Positions 1 through 8,694 of a stretch of 58,822 nt of DNA are shown here, one piece after another. This DNA is from Rhodococcus sp. KRD162 (GTDB lineage: Bacteria > Actinomycetota > Actinomycetes > Mycobacteriales > Mycobacteriaceae). The stretch lies in the NCBI RefSeq assembly GCF_017168335.1, contig NZ_JABFAU010000077.1, positions 1-58,822 of the forward strand, given 5' to 3'. Every line of letters begins with the position of its first letter. Position 1 is the first letter of the stretch. A model generated the notes under the pieces. It did no database searches and had not been told where the DNA came from. It worked only from the letters and a program-made list of their open reading frames with translations. The position numbers and the translations under genes were made by a program.

Positions 1-75
1 CACATCGAGTGGACTTGGGGGTCCGCGGGGGTGGGGGATTCGGTAGCGCCGACCACTGCACCCCTGCCGTCGATG

Positions 76-387
76 TCAAGGGACACCGAACCATCGCAGG
101 GTTGCGGTTGTTGCTGCTGCTGCGAGCACGATGACGACGAAGGGCGCTTTCCGCCACGCGAGGATTCCGGCTACGGCGACGCCTGCTGGTAGTGCGAATC
201 CTGCGAAGTTCTTGTCGATGAGGAGGGTGGAGGTGGCGACGATGGCTACGAAGATGACGGCGACTGCTGTGGTTGTGAGTGTGTCGATGCGCGGGGAGAG
301 GGTGACTCGGGTTCGCAGTGCCGGGCCGGCGATGCGGAGGGCGAAGGTGCCGATGACGAGTGCGATCAGGGGGACGGTGACGTTCAT
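76..387 (-). CDS. azlD: AzlD-family branched-chain amino acid exporter small subunit
   Basis: Small (103-residue) hydrophobic protein with about three to four membrane segments, including stretches around residues 5-20, 40-57 and 63-78. The size and its place directly after an AzlC homologue are typical of AzlD, the small partner of the AzlCD exporter for branched-chain amino acids or analogues. The start ATG lies inside the last bases of azlC (4-base overlap), so the two are translationally coupled. The gene is called from the family pattern and the pairing. The substrate is not visible from sequence. High confidence in family. Confidence 0.85.
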   Translation of the reverse strand: MNVTVPLIALVIGTFALRIAGPALRTRVTLSPRIDTLTTTAVAVIFVAIVATSTLLIDKNFAGFALPAGVAVAGILAWRKAPFVVIVLAAAATTATLRWFGVP

Positions 388-1082
388 GCGGGTTCTTTCG
401 GTGCGACGGTGGCGGTGGAGAGTACGGCCGGTATCACGGCGATCAGGGCCAGGAGTACGGGTAGCCCGCTGGGTAGGAACATCGATGCGATGAGGGCGAT
501 TGCTGCTCCGATGAATGCGGCGTTGCGGGTGGCTCGGTCGCGGAGCGCTGGCATGATCAGGCCCAGCAGGATGGCCGGGAATGCGGCGTCGAGGCCGAGT
601 GCGGCGGTGTCGTTGATTGCGCCACCTCCGAGTGTGCCGACCAGGACGCCGATGTTCCAGGTGGCGAACAGTCCGATTCCGCAGAGCCAGAACGCTGTTC
701 GACGGCTTTTGGTATCGGCTTCGGCGACGCTGAATGCGACGGCTTCGTCGGTGATCAGGTGGGTGCCGAGTAGACGCCGCAGCGGTGGCACGTTCTCGAA
801 CACTGTGCCGATGGAGAAGCCGAGCGGCACCAGTCGGGTGTTGGCGAGTAGTGCGCTCGCCACGGCGGCGATGGGATTGCCCCCGGCGGCCAGGATGCCG
901 ACGAAGATGAATTGTGACGAGCCGGCGAAGACCACCACCGACATCACCACCGGCAGCCACAGGGGCAGTCCCGCGGCCACCGAGATGGCTCCGAAGGAGG
1001 CCCCTACCAGTGCGTCGGCCAGGCAGACCAGCGCGATATCTCGTAAATTGACTCCCTGGAGAGTTCGCCATGTCGAACGCAT
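384..1082 (-). CDS. azlC: AzlC-family branched-chain amino acid exporter large subunit
   Basis: Predicted 232-residue integral membrane protein of the AzlC family. The conserved N-terminal part reads into DALVGASFGAIS and VFAGSSQFIFVGILAAGG, followed by further membrane helices. With AzlD it should form the inner-membrane exporter of branched-chain amino acids. The ATG at 1082 is preferred because the family homology begins there; the open frame upstream runs through the divergent regulator gene and is not plausible. The XRE-cupin regulator starts 66 bases away in the opposite direction and probably controls this operon. Confidence 0.9.
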   Translation of the reverse strand: MRSTWRTLQGVNLRDIALVCLADALVGASFGAISVAAGLPLWLPVVMSVVVFAGSSQFIFVGILAAGGNPIAAVASALLANTRLVPLGFSIGTVFENVPPLRRLLGTHLITDEAVAFSVAEADTKSRRTAFWLCGIGLFATWNIGVLVGTLGGGAINDTAALGLDAAFPAILLGLIMPALRDRATRNAAFIGAAIALIASMFLPSGLPVLLALIAVIPAVLSTATVAPKEPA

Positions 1083-1109
1083 GGTCGTTATATTGGACGA
1101 TGTTATTCT

Positions 1110-1129
1110 GTTCGTCAAATCAAACGAAC
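1110..1129. promoter_or_regulatory. Inverted repeat in the azlC/XRE divergent intergenic region
   Basis: GTTCGT and ACGAAC form a perfect 6-bp inverted repeat with an 8-bp A/T-rich spacer. It sits between the divergent azlC and XRE-cupin starts. It is a reasonable operator for the adjacent regulator, which would then control both itself and azlCD. No protein-DNA evidence is available; the assignment rests on position and symmetry. Confidence 0.4.
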
Positions 1130-1148
1130 GTACCGATGGAGTGAACGA

Positions 1149-1706
1149 ATGGCGGATGCCGGCCCCCCGATTGCGGCGATCGCCGCCGCCCTGCAGCAGG
1201 AAAGGCGACGCGTCGGCCTCTCGCTCGCCGAAGTGGCCCGTCGCGCAGGTATTGCGAAATCGACACTCTCGCAACTCGAATCGGGAACCGGAAACCCGAG
1301 TCTGGAAACCCTGTGGGCGCTCAGCGTCACCCTGGGCGTGCCGTTCTCCCGCCTGGTCGAGCCCGCAAAGCAGTCGGTCCGGCTGATCCGTGCGGGCGAC
1401 GGGCCGAGATTCGCCTCGGACCGGGCGGACTACACAGCGACGCTGCTGGCCTCGTCGCCGCCGAACGCTCGACGGGACATCTACCTGATCAGCGCCGACG
1501 TCGGCGAGCCGAGGCGCTCGGACCCGCACTCACCAGGAGTTGTAGAACACGTGGTGCTCAGCGCCGGACGCGCCTTGGTGGGGCCGATGGGCGAGGCAGT
1601 CGAACTGGCCCCGGGCGACTACGTTGCCTACCCCGGCGATGCGCCGCACATCTTCGAGGCCCTCGAGCCGAACACCATGGCAGTGATGATCACCGAACAC
1701 AGCTGA
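1149..1706 (+). CDS. XRE-family transcriptional regulator with C-terminal cupin domain
   Basis: 185 residues. An N-terminal helix-turn-helix of the XRE/Cro type (LSLAEVARRAGIAKSTLSQLESG, about residues 24-46) is followed by a C-terminal small cupin barrel (about residues 105-180, with PGDYVAYPGDAPHIFEAL). This two-domain build is the common one-component regulator that binds a small ligand in the cupin and often sits next to transporter genes. It is divergent from azlCD, which is the likely target. The ligand is unknown, perhaps a branched-chain amino acid; that part is inference. Confidence 0.88.
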   Translation: MADAGPPIAAIAAALQQERRRVGLSLAEVARRAGIAKSTLSQLESGTGNPSLETLWALSVTLGVPFSRLVEPAKQSVRLIRAGDGPRFASDRADYTATLLASSPPNARRDIYLISADVGEPRRSDPHSPGVVEHVVLSAGRALVGPMGEAVELAPGDYVAYPGDAPHIFEALEPNTMAVMITEHS

Positions 1707-1873
1707 GGTGCGGGGAATAGCCGGGGCCGATGCCTCGTTGGACTCTGCTGACGGCGTCCGCTCGGCAAGCCCCGGGCCTCACCCCATTTGTCGCTACGAG
1801 CGACCACTCGCCGAGAGGCGTTTGCAGCGGGCGTCGTCCCTACTCTTGTCTTCGCAGTGAAGGGACGGATCCA

Positions 1874-2701
1874 GTGGCAGTAAAGACATGGTTCATCACC
1901 GGCACATCCAAGGGCTTCGGACGCGAATGGGCGATCGCGGCCTTGGAACGCGGAGATCGTGTGGCAGCGACAGCCCGCAACACCGATACCTTGAAAGACC
2001 TCGTCGAGCAGTACGGCGACGCGATTGTGCCGATCGAACTGGACGTGAACGATCGCGCAGCCGACTTCGCGGCCGTACAGCACGCTCACGAGAAGCTCGG
2101 CTCACTCGACATCGTCGTCAACAACGCCGGGTACGGCCAGTTCGGCATGATCGAGGAGCTCTCCGAGGAAGATGCTCGCGCGCAGATCGAGACCAACGTC
2201 TTCGGTGCGCTGTGGGTGACGCAGGCGGCGTTGCCGTTCATGCGCGCGCAGGGCAGTGGCCACATTCTGCAGGTCTCGTCCATCGGCGGTATTTCCGCGT
2301 TCCCGAATGTCGGTGCGTACCACGCATCCAAGTGGGCACTCGAGGGTTTCAGCCAGGCTCTCGCTCAGGAGGTGGCCGACTTCGGCATCCATGTGACGCT
2401 GATCGAGCCGGGTGGGTTCTCCACCGACTGGTCCGGTCCGTCGGCGAAGAAGTCCACCGAGATCGCTGCGTACGATCCGATTCGGGACAACGCGGCGAAG
2501 CTCAGGAGCTCGAGGCAGTCGACCCCCGGTGATCCGACTGCAACACGATCGGCACTTCTGAAGGTGGTGGACGCCGAAAAGCCACCGCTACGAGTCTTTT
2601 TCGGTGATGCTCCGCTGCAGATCGCCACGAAGGACTACCAGTCTCGACTGGAGAGCTGGCGCGAATGGCAGCCCGTGGCGGTCGAAGCGCACGGCGGCTG
2701 A
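1874..2701 (+). CDS. Short-chain dehydrogenase/reductase (SDR)
   Basis: 275-residue classical SDR. The N-terminal Rossmann motif TGTSKGFG binds NAD(P), DVND and NNAG motifs follow, and the catalytic YHASK is present with an upstream Ser in VSSIGG. It closely resembles the SDR group often labelled oxidoreductase with short-chain retinol-type activity; substrate unknown. The start is the GTG at 1874 with AAGGGA upstream at good spacing. A longer open frame from 1730 exists but adds a non-conserved leader. It converges on the response regulator gene downstream. A short hairpin (GTCGCT/AGCGAC, 1790-1804) lies in the 167-base gap upstream of the gene; no clear promoter was seen. Confidence 0.88.
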   Translation: MAVKTWFITGTSKGFGREWAIAALERGDRVAATARNTDTLKDLVEQYGDAIVPIELDVNDRAADFAAVQHAHEKLGSLDIVVNNAGYGQFGMIEELSEEDARAQIETNVFGALWVTQAALPFMRAQGSGHILQVSSIGGISAFPNVGAYHASKWALEGFSQALAQEVADFGIHVTLIEPGGFSTDWSGPSAKKSTEIAAYDPIRDNAAKLRSSRQSTPGDPTATRSALLKVVDAEKPPLRVFFGDAPLQIATKDYQSRLESWREWQPVAVEAHGG

Positions 2702-2720
2702 CCGCATCATCGGGTTCGGC

Positions 2721-3329
2721 CTAGAGCCATCCGTTCTCGCGTGCGGTGCGGATGGCCTCGAGGCGACTGTTGGAACCCAGTGTGGTGATGGCACTGGAGA
2801 GATAGTTGCGCACGGTGCCCGGGCTGAGAAACAGGCGTTCGGCGATGGACTTGGTCGACAGTCCCTCGTCGACCAAGCGCAGTACGTCGAGTTCGCGGTC
2901 GCGCAACGGATTCGGACCGGCGCGGAGCGCCTCTGCAGCCAGCGCCGGGTCGATGACGGTGTGCTTGGAGACGACGGCTTTGATGCCGTCGAGCAGATGC
3001 AGTGCATCGGTCGACTTGAGCAGATATCCGTTGGCCCCGGCGGCGAGCGCGTCGTGCACATGGCCGCTTCCGGGTAGTGCGGTCAGCAGCAGGACCGGGG
3101 TCGCGACGCCGGCCCGACGCAGGTCGGCGGTGGCCTCGATCCCTGTCATCCCTGGCATGTCGATGTCCATCAGGATGATGTCCGGACTCAGCTCGGTTGC
3201 GGCCGGACGTACCTCGTCGCCGCGCGCAACTCGGCCGACGACCTCGATATCCGGGTCGGTGGAGAGCAATACCTCGAAGGCTTCGGCGAGCAGCGCCACG
3301 TCCTCGGCCAGCAACAGCCTGATCGCCAC
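2721..3329 (-). CDS. NarL/FixJ-type response regulator
   Basis: 202 residues. Receiver domain at residues 1-120 with the phosphoacceptor Asp in ILMDIDMPGM and the conserved Lys in LLKS. A LuxR-type DNA-binding domain follows (LRDRELDVLRLVDEGLSTKS..LFLSPGTVRNY). The GTG start directly follows the TAA of the histidine kinase gene, so the two form one two-component system. They lie downstream of and on the same strand as the lanthipeptide precursor gene, so control of that cluster is possible. The signal is unknown. Confidence 0.92.
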   Translation of the reverse strand: MAIRLLLAEDVALLAEAFEVLLSTDPDIEVVGRVARGDEVRPAATELSPDIILMDIDMPGMTGIEATADLRRAGVATPVLLLTALPGSGHVHDALAAGANGYLLKSTDALHLLDGIKAVVSKHTVIDPALAAEALRAGPNPLRDRELDVLRLVDEGLSTKSIAERLFLSPGTVRNYLSSAITTLGSNSRLEAIRTARENGWL

Positions 3330-4466
3330 TTACACTCCCTTGCTCAGCGGTATTCGAGCCAGCACCACGAATTCTCCGTCAGAGCTGTAGTCCGCGGTGA
3401 GGTGCCCCCCGAGTTGGGTCACCTGATCGGTCAGGTCCGTAATTCCCGTTCCCGACTCGACCGCTCCTCGATGGGTGATGCCGTCGTTCGTGAATTCAAG
3501 GACCTGTGCCTGTGACTCGAGAGCGACGCGCACCGAGCAACGACGCGGATGCGCATGCTTGAGCATGTTGGTCGACGCCTCCCGGACGATCGCCGCGAAC
3601 ACCCGGTCGATGTCCTCGTCCTCCGGCGGCTCGACTGCCGAGTGGCACACGATGTCCAGCCGTGCGCACATCGCCTCGACGGTGGCGAACTCGGCCGCGA
3701 AGTCGGCCAGGATCGGTCCGGTCGTCAAGCGTCGGAGATCCGCCTGCCCGGCGCTGAGCACCTGATGCACGTGGTCCAGTTGCTCGCGGGCACGATCCGG
3801 GTCGATGCTGAACAACTGGATCGCAGCTTGATTGCGGAGCAGGGCGGTGACGAGAGTCCGCCCGATGACGTCGTGCAGATCCCGCGATATTCGGTGACGC
3901 TCGGCGTCGACCTGCAATCTGGCCACCTCCTCCCGTGATGCATGTAGTGCAATGAGTGACCGAGCGAGTTCGGAGAAGGCAATCAGAACCACGGCCAGGC
4001 CTGCGGTCCCCAACAGGATCCCGAACGCCTCGACGCCGTCGTCCCGGTCCGCGTTGACGGTGGCTGCAATGACGAGCAGACATACGGCACCGATCGTGAT
4101 GGGTGCGCGACTGCCCCGCACCAACGTCGCGGCGATTGCAATGGAAATGCAGCAGGTTTCCCAGGTTTCCGACAGCGGGATGTTGAGGATTCCGAGCGGA
4201 ATCGCGACCCAACCGGCAATCCTCAACTTCGGTCCGATGTAGTTGTGAGCCAGTGCGTGCTGAGCCAACGCCAGGATGGTTCCGACGGACACGACGATTG
4301 CCGCAGCCATCACGGCGACCGGTATGCCGGTGTCGATTCGACGATCGAAGATGTTGGTGAGGCCGAGGAAAGAAATGAGTGCGACGACGAGCCACGTCGC
4401 AGCGAACGCGAGCGACTCGCTCGGGTATCTGTCGCGGGAACGGGTATTGCCGGTCGGCGCTGTCAC
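3330..4466 (-). CDS. NarL-family sensor histidine kinase
   Basis: 378 residues. The N-terminal half (about residues 18-175) carries about five or six membrane segments. The HisKA_3 dimerisation helix has the phosphoacceptor His198 in RDLHD, and a degenerate HATPase domain follows near the C-terminus (STNMLKHAHP and TGITDLTDQV). Such kinases phosphorylate LuxR-type regulators, here the adjacent one. The GTG start at 4466 is about 120 bases downstream of the lanthipeptide precursor stop on the same strand. A sensor next to a peptide gene may read envelope stress or the product itself; that is inference. Confidence 0.9.
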   Translation of the reverse strand: MTAPTGNTRSRDRYPSESLAFAATWLVVALISFLGLTNIFDRRIDTGIPVAVMAAAIVVSVGTILALAQHALAHNYIGPKLRIAGWVAIPLGILNIPLSETWETCCISIAIAATLVRGSRAPITIGAVCLLVIAATVNADRDDGVEAFGILLGTAGLAVVLIAFSELARSLIALHASREEVARLQVDAERHRISRDLHDVIGRTLVTALLRNQAAIQLFSIDPDRAREQLDHVHQVLSAGQADLRRLTTGPILADFAAEFATVEAMCARLDIVCHSAVEPPEDEDIDRVFAAIVREASTNMLKHAHPRRCSVRVALESQAQVLEFTNDGITHRGAVESGTGITDLTDQVTQLGGHLTADYSSDGEFVVLARIPLSKGV

Positions 4467-4584
4467 TGAAACCGCTTTCTCGAGAATCGACTCACCTTAT
4501 CCATCGATGGGTCGTCCCGCAGGCTCGATTCCTCGGTGATGCGAGGGCGTCGAGTGGCCGTATCAGCGCAGCAGGGCGGGTCGG

Positions 4585-4689
4585 TCAGAGACACCAACCG
4601 TTGACCGACACGGCACTCATGGCAGCGACGATGTCGATGGAGTCGGAGGTCTTGTCGATGGTGAGATCGTGCAGTTCGGCGATGTTCAT
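4585..4689 (-). CDS. Class III lanthipeptide precursor peptide (LanA)
   Basis: 34-residue peptide. The N-terminal leader contains the acidic/hydrophobic stretch IAELHDLTID. The C-terminal core ends with Ser25-x2-Ser28-x4-Cys33 and then Leu34. Ser-x2-Ser-x(2-5)-Cys is the hallmark from which class III enzymes make labionin or lanthionine rings. The start at 4689 has GAGGGA eight bases upstream; a longer in-frame start at 4770 lacks a comparable site. The LanKC gene ends 124 bases upstream on the same strand, and no other precursor was found nearby. Very short genes are risky to call, but motif, ribosome site and neighbour agree. Confidence 0.85.
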   Translation of the reverse strand: MNIAELHDLTIDKTSDSIDIVAAMSAVSVNGWCL

Positions 4690-4745
4690 GATCGGGTCCC
4701 TCGTTCGTGTGGATGTGACACCGGAAATATTGCCGAAGTGGGCCC

Positions 4746-4771
4746 CGTGATCGGCAGTACCTGCGATCACG
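4746..4771. promoter_or_regulatory. Perfect 8-bp inverted repeat between lanKC and lanA
   Basis: CGTGATCG and CGATCACG are perfectly complementary arms separated by 10 bases. The repeat lies in the 123-base gap between the synthetase stop and the precursor start, about 57 bases before the precursor ATG. It could be an operator, an attenuator, or an mRNA stem protecting or separating the precursor transcript. There is no T-run, so a classical terminator is unlikely. Confidence 0.4.
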
Positions 4772-4812
4772 TGTTCTGCGTGACGCTGTGGCTACCGAGA
4801 ACATGACACCCG

Positions 4813-7206
4813 TCATGCCGAAAACCCGCAGCTCGACGCGAATGCGGTCACCGGATCCTGTGCCAGAGCGATCAGTGCCCCAGCGGCTCCGGTCGCGAGA
4901 TCCGTTGTGTAACGGGCATTCTGGTCACCCTTGAAAGCGAGACTGCCATCGACGCTGCCGACGGACCAGCACAGCCGTCGGGTCAGCTCGGGCAGGTACG
5001 GATGCGCCCCGTCGGAGATCGCGTGTGCGGCGACGGCCAACCCGGCTCGGCCCTCGTACAACCCGCCGAATGCCACGATCGGTGTCGCTGCTGCGGCGGC
5101 GAGTCCGGCAACCGCGTCGGCGTCGAGTTCGATCCCGCACAGCTTCGCGGCCACTGCGAGGCCGCCGCTGCCGCGTCCGAGGTACGGCAGCAGCACCGTG
5201 TCCTGGCGGCCGTAGAGTCCATCGGACCGCCGCTCGCACGTCTGCAGGTCCCAGTCGAGTGCCGTGGTTGCGGCGGTCGAGGTATCGCCGCCCAGCAGCA
5301 GCCCGAGAGCATGTGCGGCGCAGGCGACTCCAGCGCCGCCGAACCCGATGCCGGGGATGTGGCCGACCGGGCGGGTGCGCGTTCTCGGCAGGGACTCGGT
5401 GAGGGCAAGCGCCCGGTCGCGGAGATCCTCTCGTCCGGTCGCACGAGCGATGTGGGCGTACGCGAGAGCGATTCCGGCGGTGCCGTTGCGCCACCAGGGC
5501 CCTGCTGGCTCGGGGCGACCGTCGTCCAGACGCTCCAGTACTTGCTCGGCCGACGCATGATCTCCGAGTGCGGCAAGCGCCCAGGCAATTCCATGCCCGC
5601 CGTCACCGAACCCGGACGGCAGTGGCGGCGCAGCGAGTGCTGCTTTCGCCAGCCACGTCGCTCCGGCGTCGAGCAGGGCTCGATCCGCACCGCAGCGGTG
5701 CAGTTCGACGAGCACACCTGCCGTGCCCCACAGCAACGACAATCCGGCACCCGGTACGTGAAATCGGCGGTGGTCCACCGGGAACAGGGAATCCGGCGCG
5801 TCGAATGTGGCTGTCCGTCGGATTCCGTCGACGATTGCGGTCCCTGTCGGTCCAGGGAGCCGATTCGAATGCGGAGCCAACTCGAGATCGGCCCTGGCAC
5901 TCGCGAGCATGTCCGCGCGCACGGCCGCCGACACCGCGTTCGCTGCAGCCGGGTGCAGCAGGGCGTCGGCGATGTTGTCCACGGCTGCCAGGTCGCCCGC
6001 CGGCGTGGGAGGTCCACCGTTCGAGTAGCCGGCTGCCGCGATCCCGCGGGAACACGCGACGCCGTCGATCGAACACGACTCGAAATCGATCAGCGTCGCC
6101 GAACCGTGTTCTTGTATCACGACATTGGCCGGGTGAACGTCGCCGTGTGCAACACCTGCGGTGTGCATGACGGCCAAGGCGCGGCGGACCGCGTCGAGTA
6201 CGTCGTCGATCCACCGGGCGTACCCCGAGGCCTGCACGTCGATGCCAGGGATGACGGCCGGATGACGGCGCGCTTGGTGATGAACCAGCGTGGCCACCCC
6301 GACGTCCTCCATGGCGAGGAAATCGCTGGGGCCGATGGTTCCGTACCAGATCGGCTGGGGTGCAACACCGAGTCCTGAGAGTCGTTGCAGCGCATCATGT
6401 TCGTGAGCCAGCCGGACCGGTGCCGCGATACGGTCGAGATCGAGCCCAGCTCGATGCCGAGCTTCCTTGACGATGACTGCGCGACCGTCCTCCCACGTCC
6501 CGCGGTAGACACCACCGGCGTTGGTGCGGTGGATCAGCCGCGCGTCTCGCAACGGGAGCGTGGCTGCGGTGAGGGTTCTGCGATAGTCGTCGACCACCGC
6601 ATCGGCGTAGGGATGCGATCGGCAGTGGTCCCCGCTACCGCGTCGATCCTGCTCGAGCTCCCCATCGCACCGCATCGCGGGTACGACGCCGTCATCGGTC
6701 ACCATCCACTCGCCCGAGAACGCGCCGTAGCGCAGGTAGACGGGCGAGGTCCCGATTCTGGGCTCACCGACGATATCCGGTCCTTCGATGCCGCTGAGTG
6801 CCTCGACCAGGCCGGAGCAGAGATCCTCCAGGGTGTCCGGCTCGGGATAACACACCACGACCTTGCCGCTGTGGGCCGTGGGAGCGAACTTCATCTGCAG
6901 CGCATGGGCCAGCCCCGACGAGCGCAGGTGTTTGAAGGCGACGCCGTGATCGACGCACACCCGTGCCGTGTGCTCGACCGCGCTGGCCGCGTGGTCGGGA
7001 TGCGCCGAGATGTGAACCTTCCACCCGGAGGGCGACAGCGGGCTTGCCGGTCGATGCGACCGCCACGGCCCGCTGTCGCTCGAGATCCACCCGTCGGGGA
7101 CTGCCGGATCGGAGAAAGGGCCCCTCAACCAGGGCGAACCCTCCGCCCAGGGCGGCGCGAAGTACTGCGCGTGGCCCAGTGCGAAGAATCCCCAATCGAC
7201 CCCCAT
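4813..7206 (-). CDS. Class III lanthionine synthetase (LanKC)
   Basis: 797 residues with the three-part build of class III lanthipeptide synthetases. An N-terminal lyase-like region occupies about residues 1-200. The Ser/Thr-kinase-like region (about 225-400) has Lys247 in VIVKEA, the catalytic loop HGDVHPANV (Asp356) and the metal-binding DFE (374-376). A C-terminal LanC-like cyclase starts near residue 480, with glycine-rich repeats such as WWRNGTAGIALAYAH. The zinc-ligand Cys/His residues of class I, II and IV cyclases are absent, as expected for class III. It should phosphorylate and dehydrate Ser residues of the adjacent precursor and close lanthionine or labionin rings in the cytoplasm. 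The MFS exporter gene ends 60 bases upstream on the same strand. Confidence 0.92.
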   Translation of the reverse strand: MGVDWGFFALGHAQYFAPPWAEGSPWLRGPFSDPAVPDGWISSDSGPWRSHRPASPLSPSGWKVHISAHPDHAASAVEHTARVCVDHGVAFKHLRSSGLAHALQMKFAPTAHSGKVVVCYPEPDTLEDLCSGLVEALSGIEGPDIVGEPRIGTSPVYLRYGAFSGEWMVTDDGVVPAMRCDGELEQDRRGSGDHCRSHPYADAVVDDYRRTLTAATLPLRDARLIHRTNAGGVYRGTWEDGRAVIVKEARHRAGLDLDRIAAPVRLAHEHDALQRLSGLGVAPQPIWYGTIGPSDFLAMEDVGVATLVHHQARRHPAVIPGIDVQASGYARWIDDVLDAVRRALAVMHTAGVAHGDVHPANVVIQEHGSATLIDFESCSIDGVACSRGIAAAGYSNGGPPTPAGDLAAVDNIADALLHPAAANAVSAAVRADMLASARADLELAPHSNRLPGPTGTAIVDGIRRTATFDAPDSLFPVDHRRFHVPGAGLSLLWGTAGVLVELHRCGADRALLDAGATWLAKAALAAPPLPSGFGDGGHGIAWALAALGDHASAEQVLERLDDGRPEPAGPWWRNGTAGIALAYAHIARATGREDLRDRALALTESLPRTRTRPVGHIPGIGFGGAGVACAAHALGLLLGGDTSTAATTALDWDLQTCERRSDGLYGRQDTVLLPYLGRGSGGLAVAAKLCGIELDADAVAGLAAAAATPIVAFGGLYEGRAGLAVAAHAISDGAHPYLPELTRRLCWSVGSVDGSLAFKGDQNARYTTDLATGAAGALIALAQDPVTAFASSCGFSA

Positions 7207-7266
7207 GCGGTCATCGTTACCCGTGCGGAAGAGTTTCGCAACAGCAACAGGGCCAGTTGGTCGGTA

Positions 7267-8694
7267 TCAGGCAGCGGTGCGAACCTCGGCCCTGGCCAGT
7301 GCAAGGGCAGGCACCAGCGTCACGGCGGCAGCACCGACGAGCCACCAGCTGGTCTGCGCAAACGCGCCGGAGACCAGGCCGCCGTGCTCGGTCGCGGCGT
7401 GCGCGAGGACGAACGAGACGACAGCCGCTGCCAGCGCCCCGCCGATGCGTTGCAGCAGGTTGAGCTGAGCGGCCGCGTCGGCGATCGAGTCGGCCGGGCT
7501 CGACTGGTATGCCTTGGTCATCACCGCGACGACGGCGAGGCCGATCCCTGCTCCGCGAACGACGAGCAGCCCACACAGCAACGGATACGACGTGTCGTCG
7601 GACAGCGTGACGAGCGGGACGGTGGCGAGGAACGTAGCGACGATCCCGAGGATCATCGTGCGCCCGGCTCCCCAGCGACGCATCAGCCGCGGGCACAGAA
7701 TTCCCGAGATCACCACGCCCAGTCCGGCGGTGGAGAGCAGGAGCCCCGTCGTGACGCTGGATTCGCCGCGCGCTGCCGAGAAATAGAGGGGGATGACGAC
7801 CATCGGTGCGTAGAGCAGAAATCCGAGCAGGAAGACGTTGACCGAGGCACGCGCGAAGATGCGGTGTCGCATCAGACCGAGATCGAGCAGGGGGTGTTCG
7901 GTTCGATTTTCTCGCAGCACGAACAGTGTCAGGGCGAGCGCACTGATCAGTGCGAGTGCGAGGACCCGTACCCACCTGAGCGAATCGTTCTGCGACAGAG
8001 CGGAGATGGCCGACACGGCGCAGACTGTGGCCGTGGCACCGGTGAGCAATCCGAGGACGTCGAGCGGGCGAGGGTGTCCGGTGGGTTTCGGCCCCGCGAT
8101 GAACGCTCCGGCGCACGCGATGGCGGCACACACGGGGACGTTGAGCCAGAACACTGCCGGCCATCCGCCTGCGTCGATGAGCAGTCCACCGACCGTCGGT
8201 CCCAGTAGCGGCCCGATGAGTTGAATGCTGCCGTTGAGCGCCTGCACTCGCGCGAATTGCTCGCGGGAGACATCTCGCGCAACCATGACGGTGGCCAGCG
8301 GAATGATGATTCCGGCGGCGGCGCCCGAGAGCGCACGCGAGGCGACCAGCAGCTCGAGAGACGGGCTGATCGCACACAGCGCAGATCCCGTCCCGAACAA
8401 CGCGATGGCACCGATGTACGCCCGGCCTGCGCCGATGCGGGCAGCCAACCACCCGGCCAGCGGCATCGTCGCGACGAGTGCCAGCAAGTACCCGGTGACG
8501 ATCCACTGCACCTTGTCGATGGTGCCGAACCGCTCGGTCACCGAGTGCAGCGCGACGTTGACGACGGTGGTGTCCAGCGTCGCCAGCAGGGTTCCGGCCA
8601 GTGCGCAGGCAATGGTCATCCGGGCACGGGGGGTGGGCTCGATCTCCGCCGGTGCGGTAGGCGAGTGGTCGATGTCGACGGTACGGGTGGTCAT
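7267..8694 (-). CDS. MFS drug/product exporter, DHA2 (EmrB/QacA) family
   Basis: 475 residues with about 14 predicted membrane helices. The DHA2 motif C region is visible (GPLLGPTVGGLLIDAGGWPAVFWLN), and motif D1-type LDTTVVNVAL sits in the first helix. Such transporters expel drugs or secondary metabolites with proton antiport. The ATG at 8694 overlaps the stop of the condensation-like gene by ATGA, which places the exporter in the biosynthetic operon and suggests it exports the product or gives self-resistance. A 33-residue N-terminal extension in the same frame was rejected because the overlap start fits better. Confidence 0.9.
   Translation of the reverse strand: MTTRTVDIDHSPTAPAEIEPTPRARMTIACALAGTLLATLDTTVVNVALHSVTERFGTIDKVQWIVTGYLLALVATMPLAGWLAARIGAGRAYIGAIALFGTGSALCAISPSLELLVASRALSGAAAGIIIPLATVMVARDVSREQFARVQALNGSIQLIGPLLGPTVGGLLIDAGGWPAVFWLNVPVCAAIACAGAFIAGPKPTGHPRPLDVLGLLTGATATVCAVSAISALSQNDSLRWVRVLALALISALALTLFVLRENRTEHPLLDLGLMRHRIFARASVNVFLLGFLLYAPMVVIPLYFSAARGESSVTTGLLLSTAGLGVVISGILCPRLMRRWGAGRTMILGIVATFLATVPLVTLSDDTSYPLLCGLLVVRGAGIGLAVVAVMTKAYQSSPADSIADAAAQLNLLQRIGGALAAAVVSFVLAHAATEHGGLVSGAFAQTSWWLVGAAAVTLVPALALARAEVRTAA

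Noticed and set aside
1..75. Feature at the window start
   Set aside because: Nothing interpretable; GC-rich non-coding sequence after the azlD stop.
1083..1529. Upstream extension of azlC
   Set aside because: Would run through the divergent XRE gene and its operator; AzlC homology starts at 1082.
4467..4584. Terminator or promoter between lanA and the kinase gene
   Set aside because: No convincing hairpin with T-run and no -35/-10 pair found in this 118-base stretch.
4690..4770. Longer start for the lanthipeptide precursor
   Set aside because: No ribosome site, and a 61-residue form would have an atypical leader; the 34-residue form has GAGGGA at good spacing.
6385..8208. 607-codon plus-strand open frame opposite LanKC and the MFS gene
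   Set aside because: Gln/Arg/Asp-rich with no family homology; it is the antisense frame of two well-supported genes.
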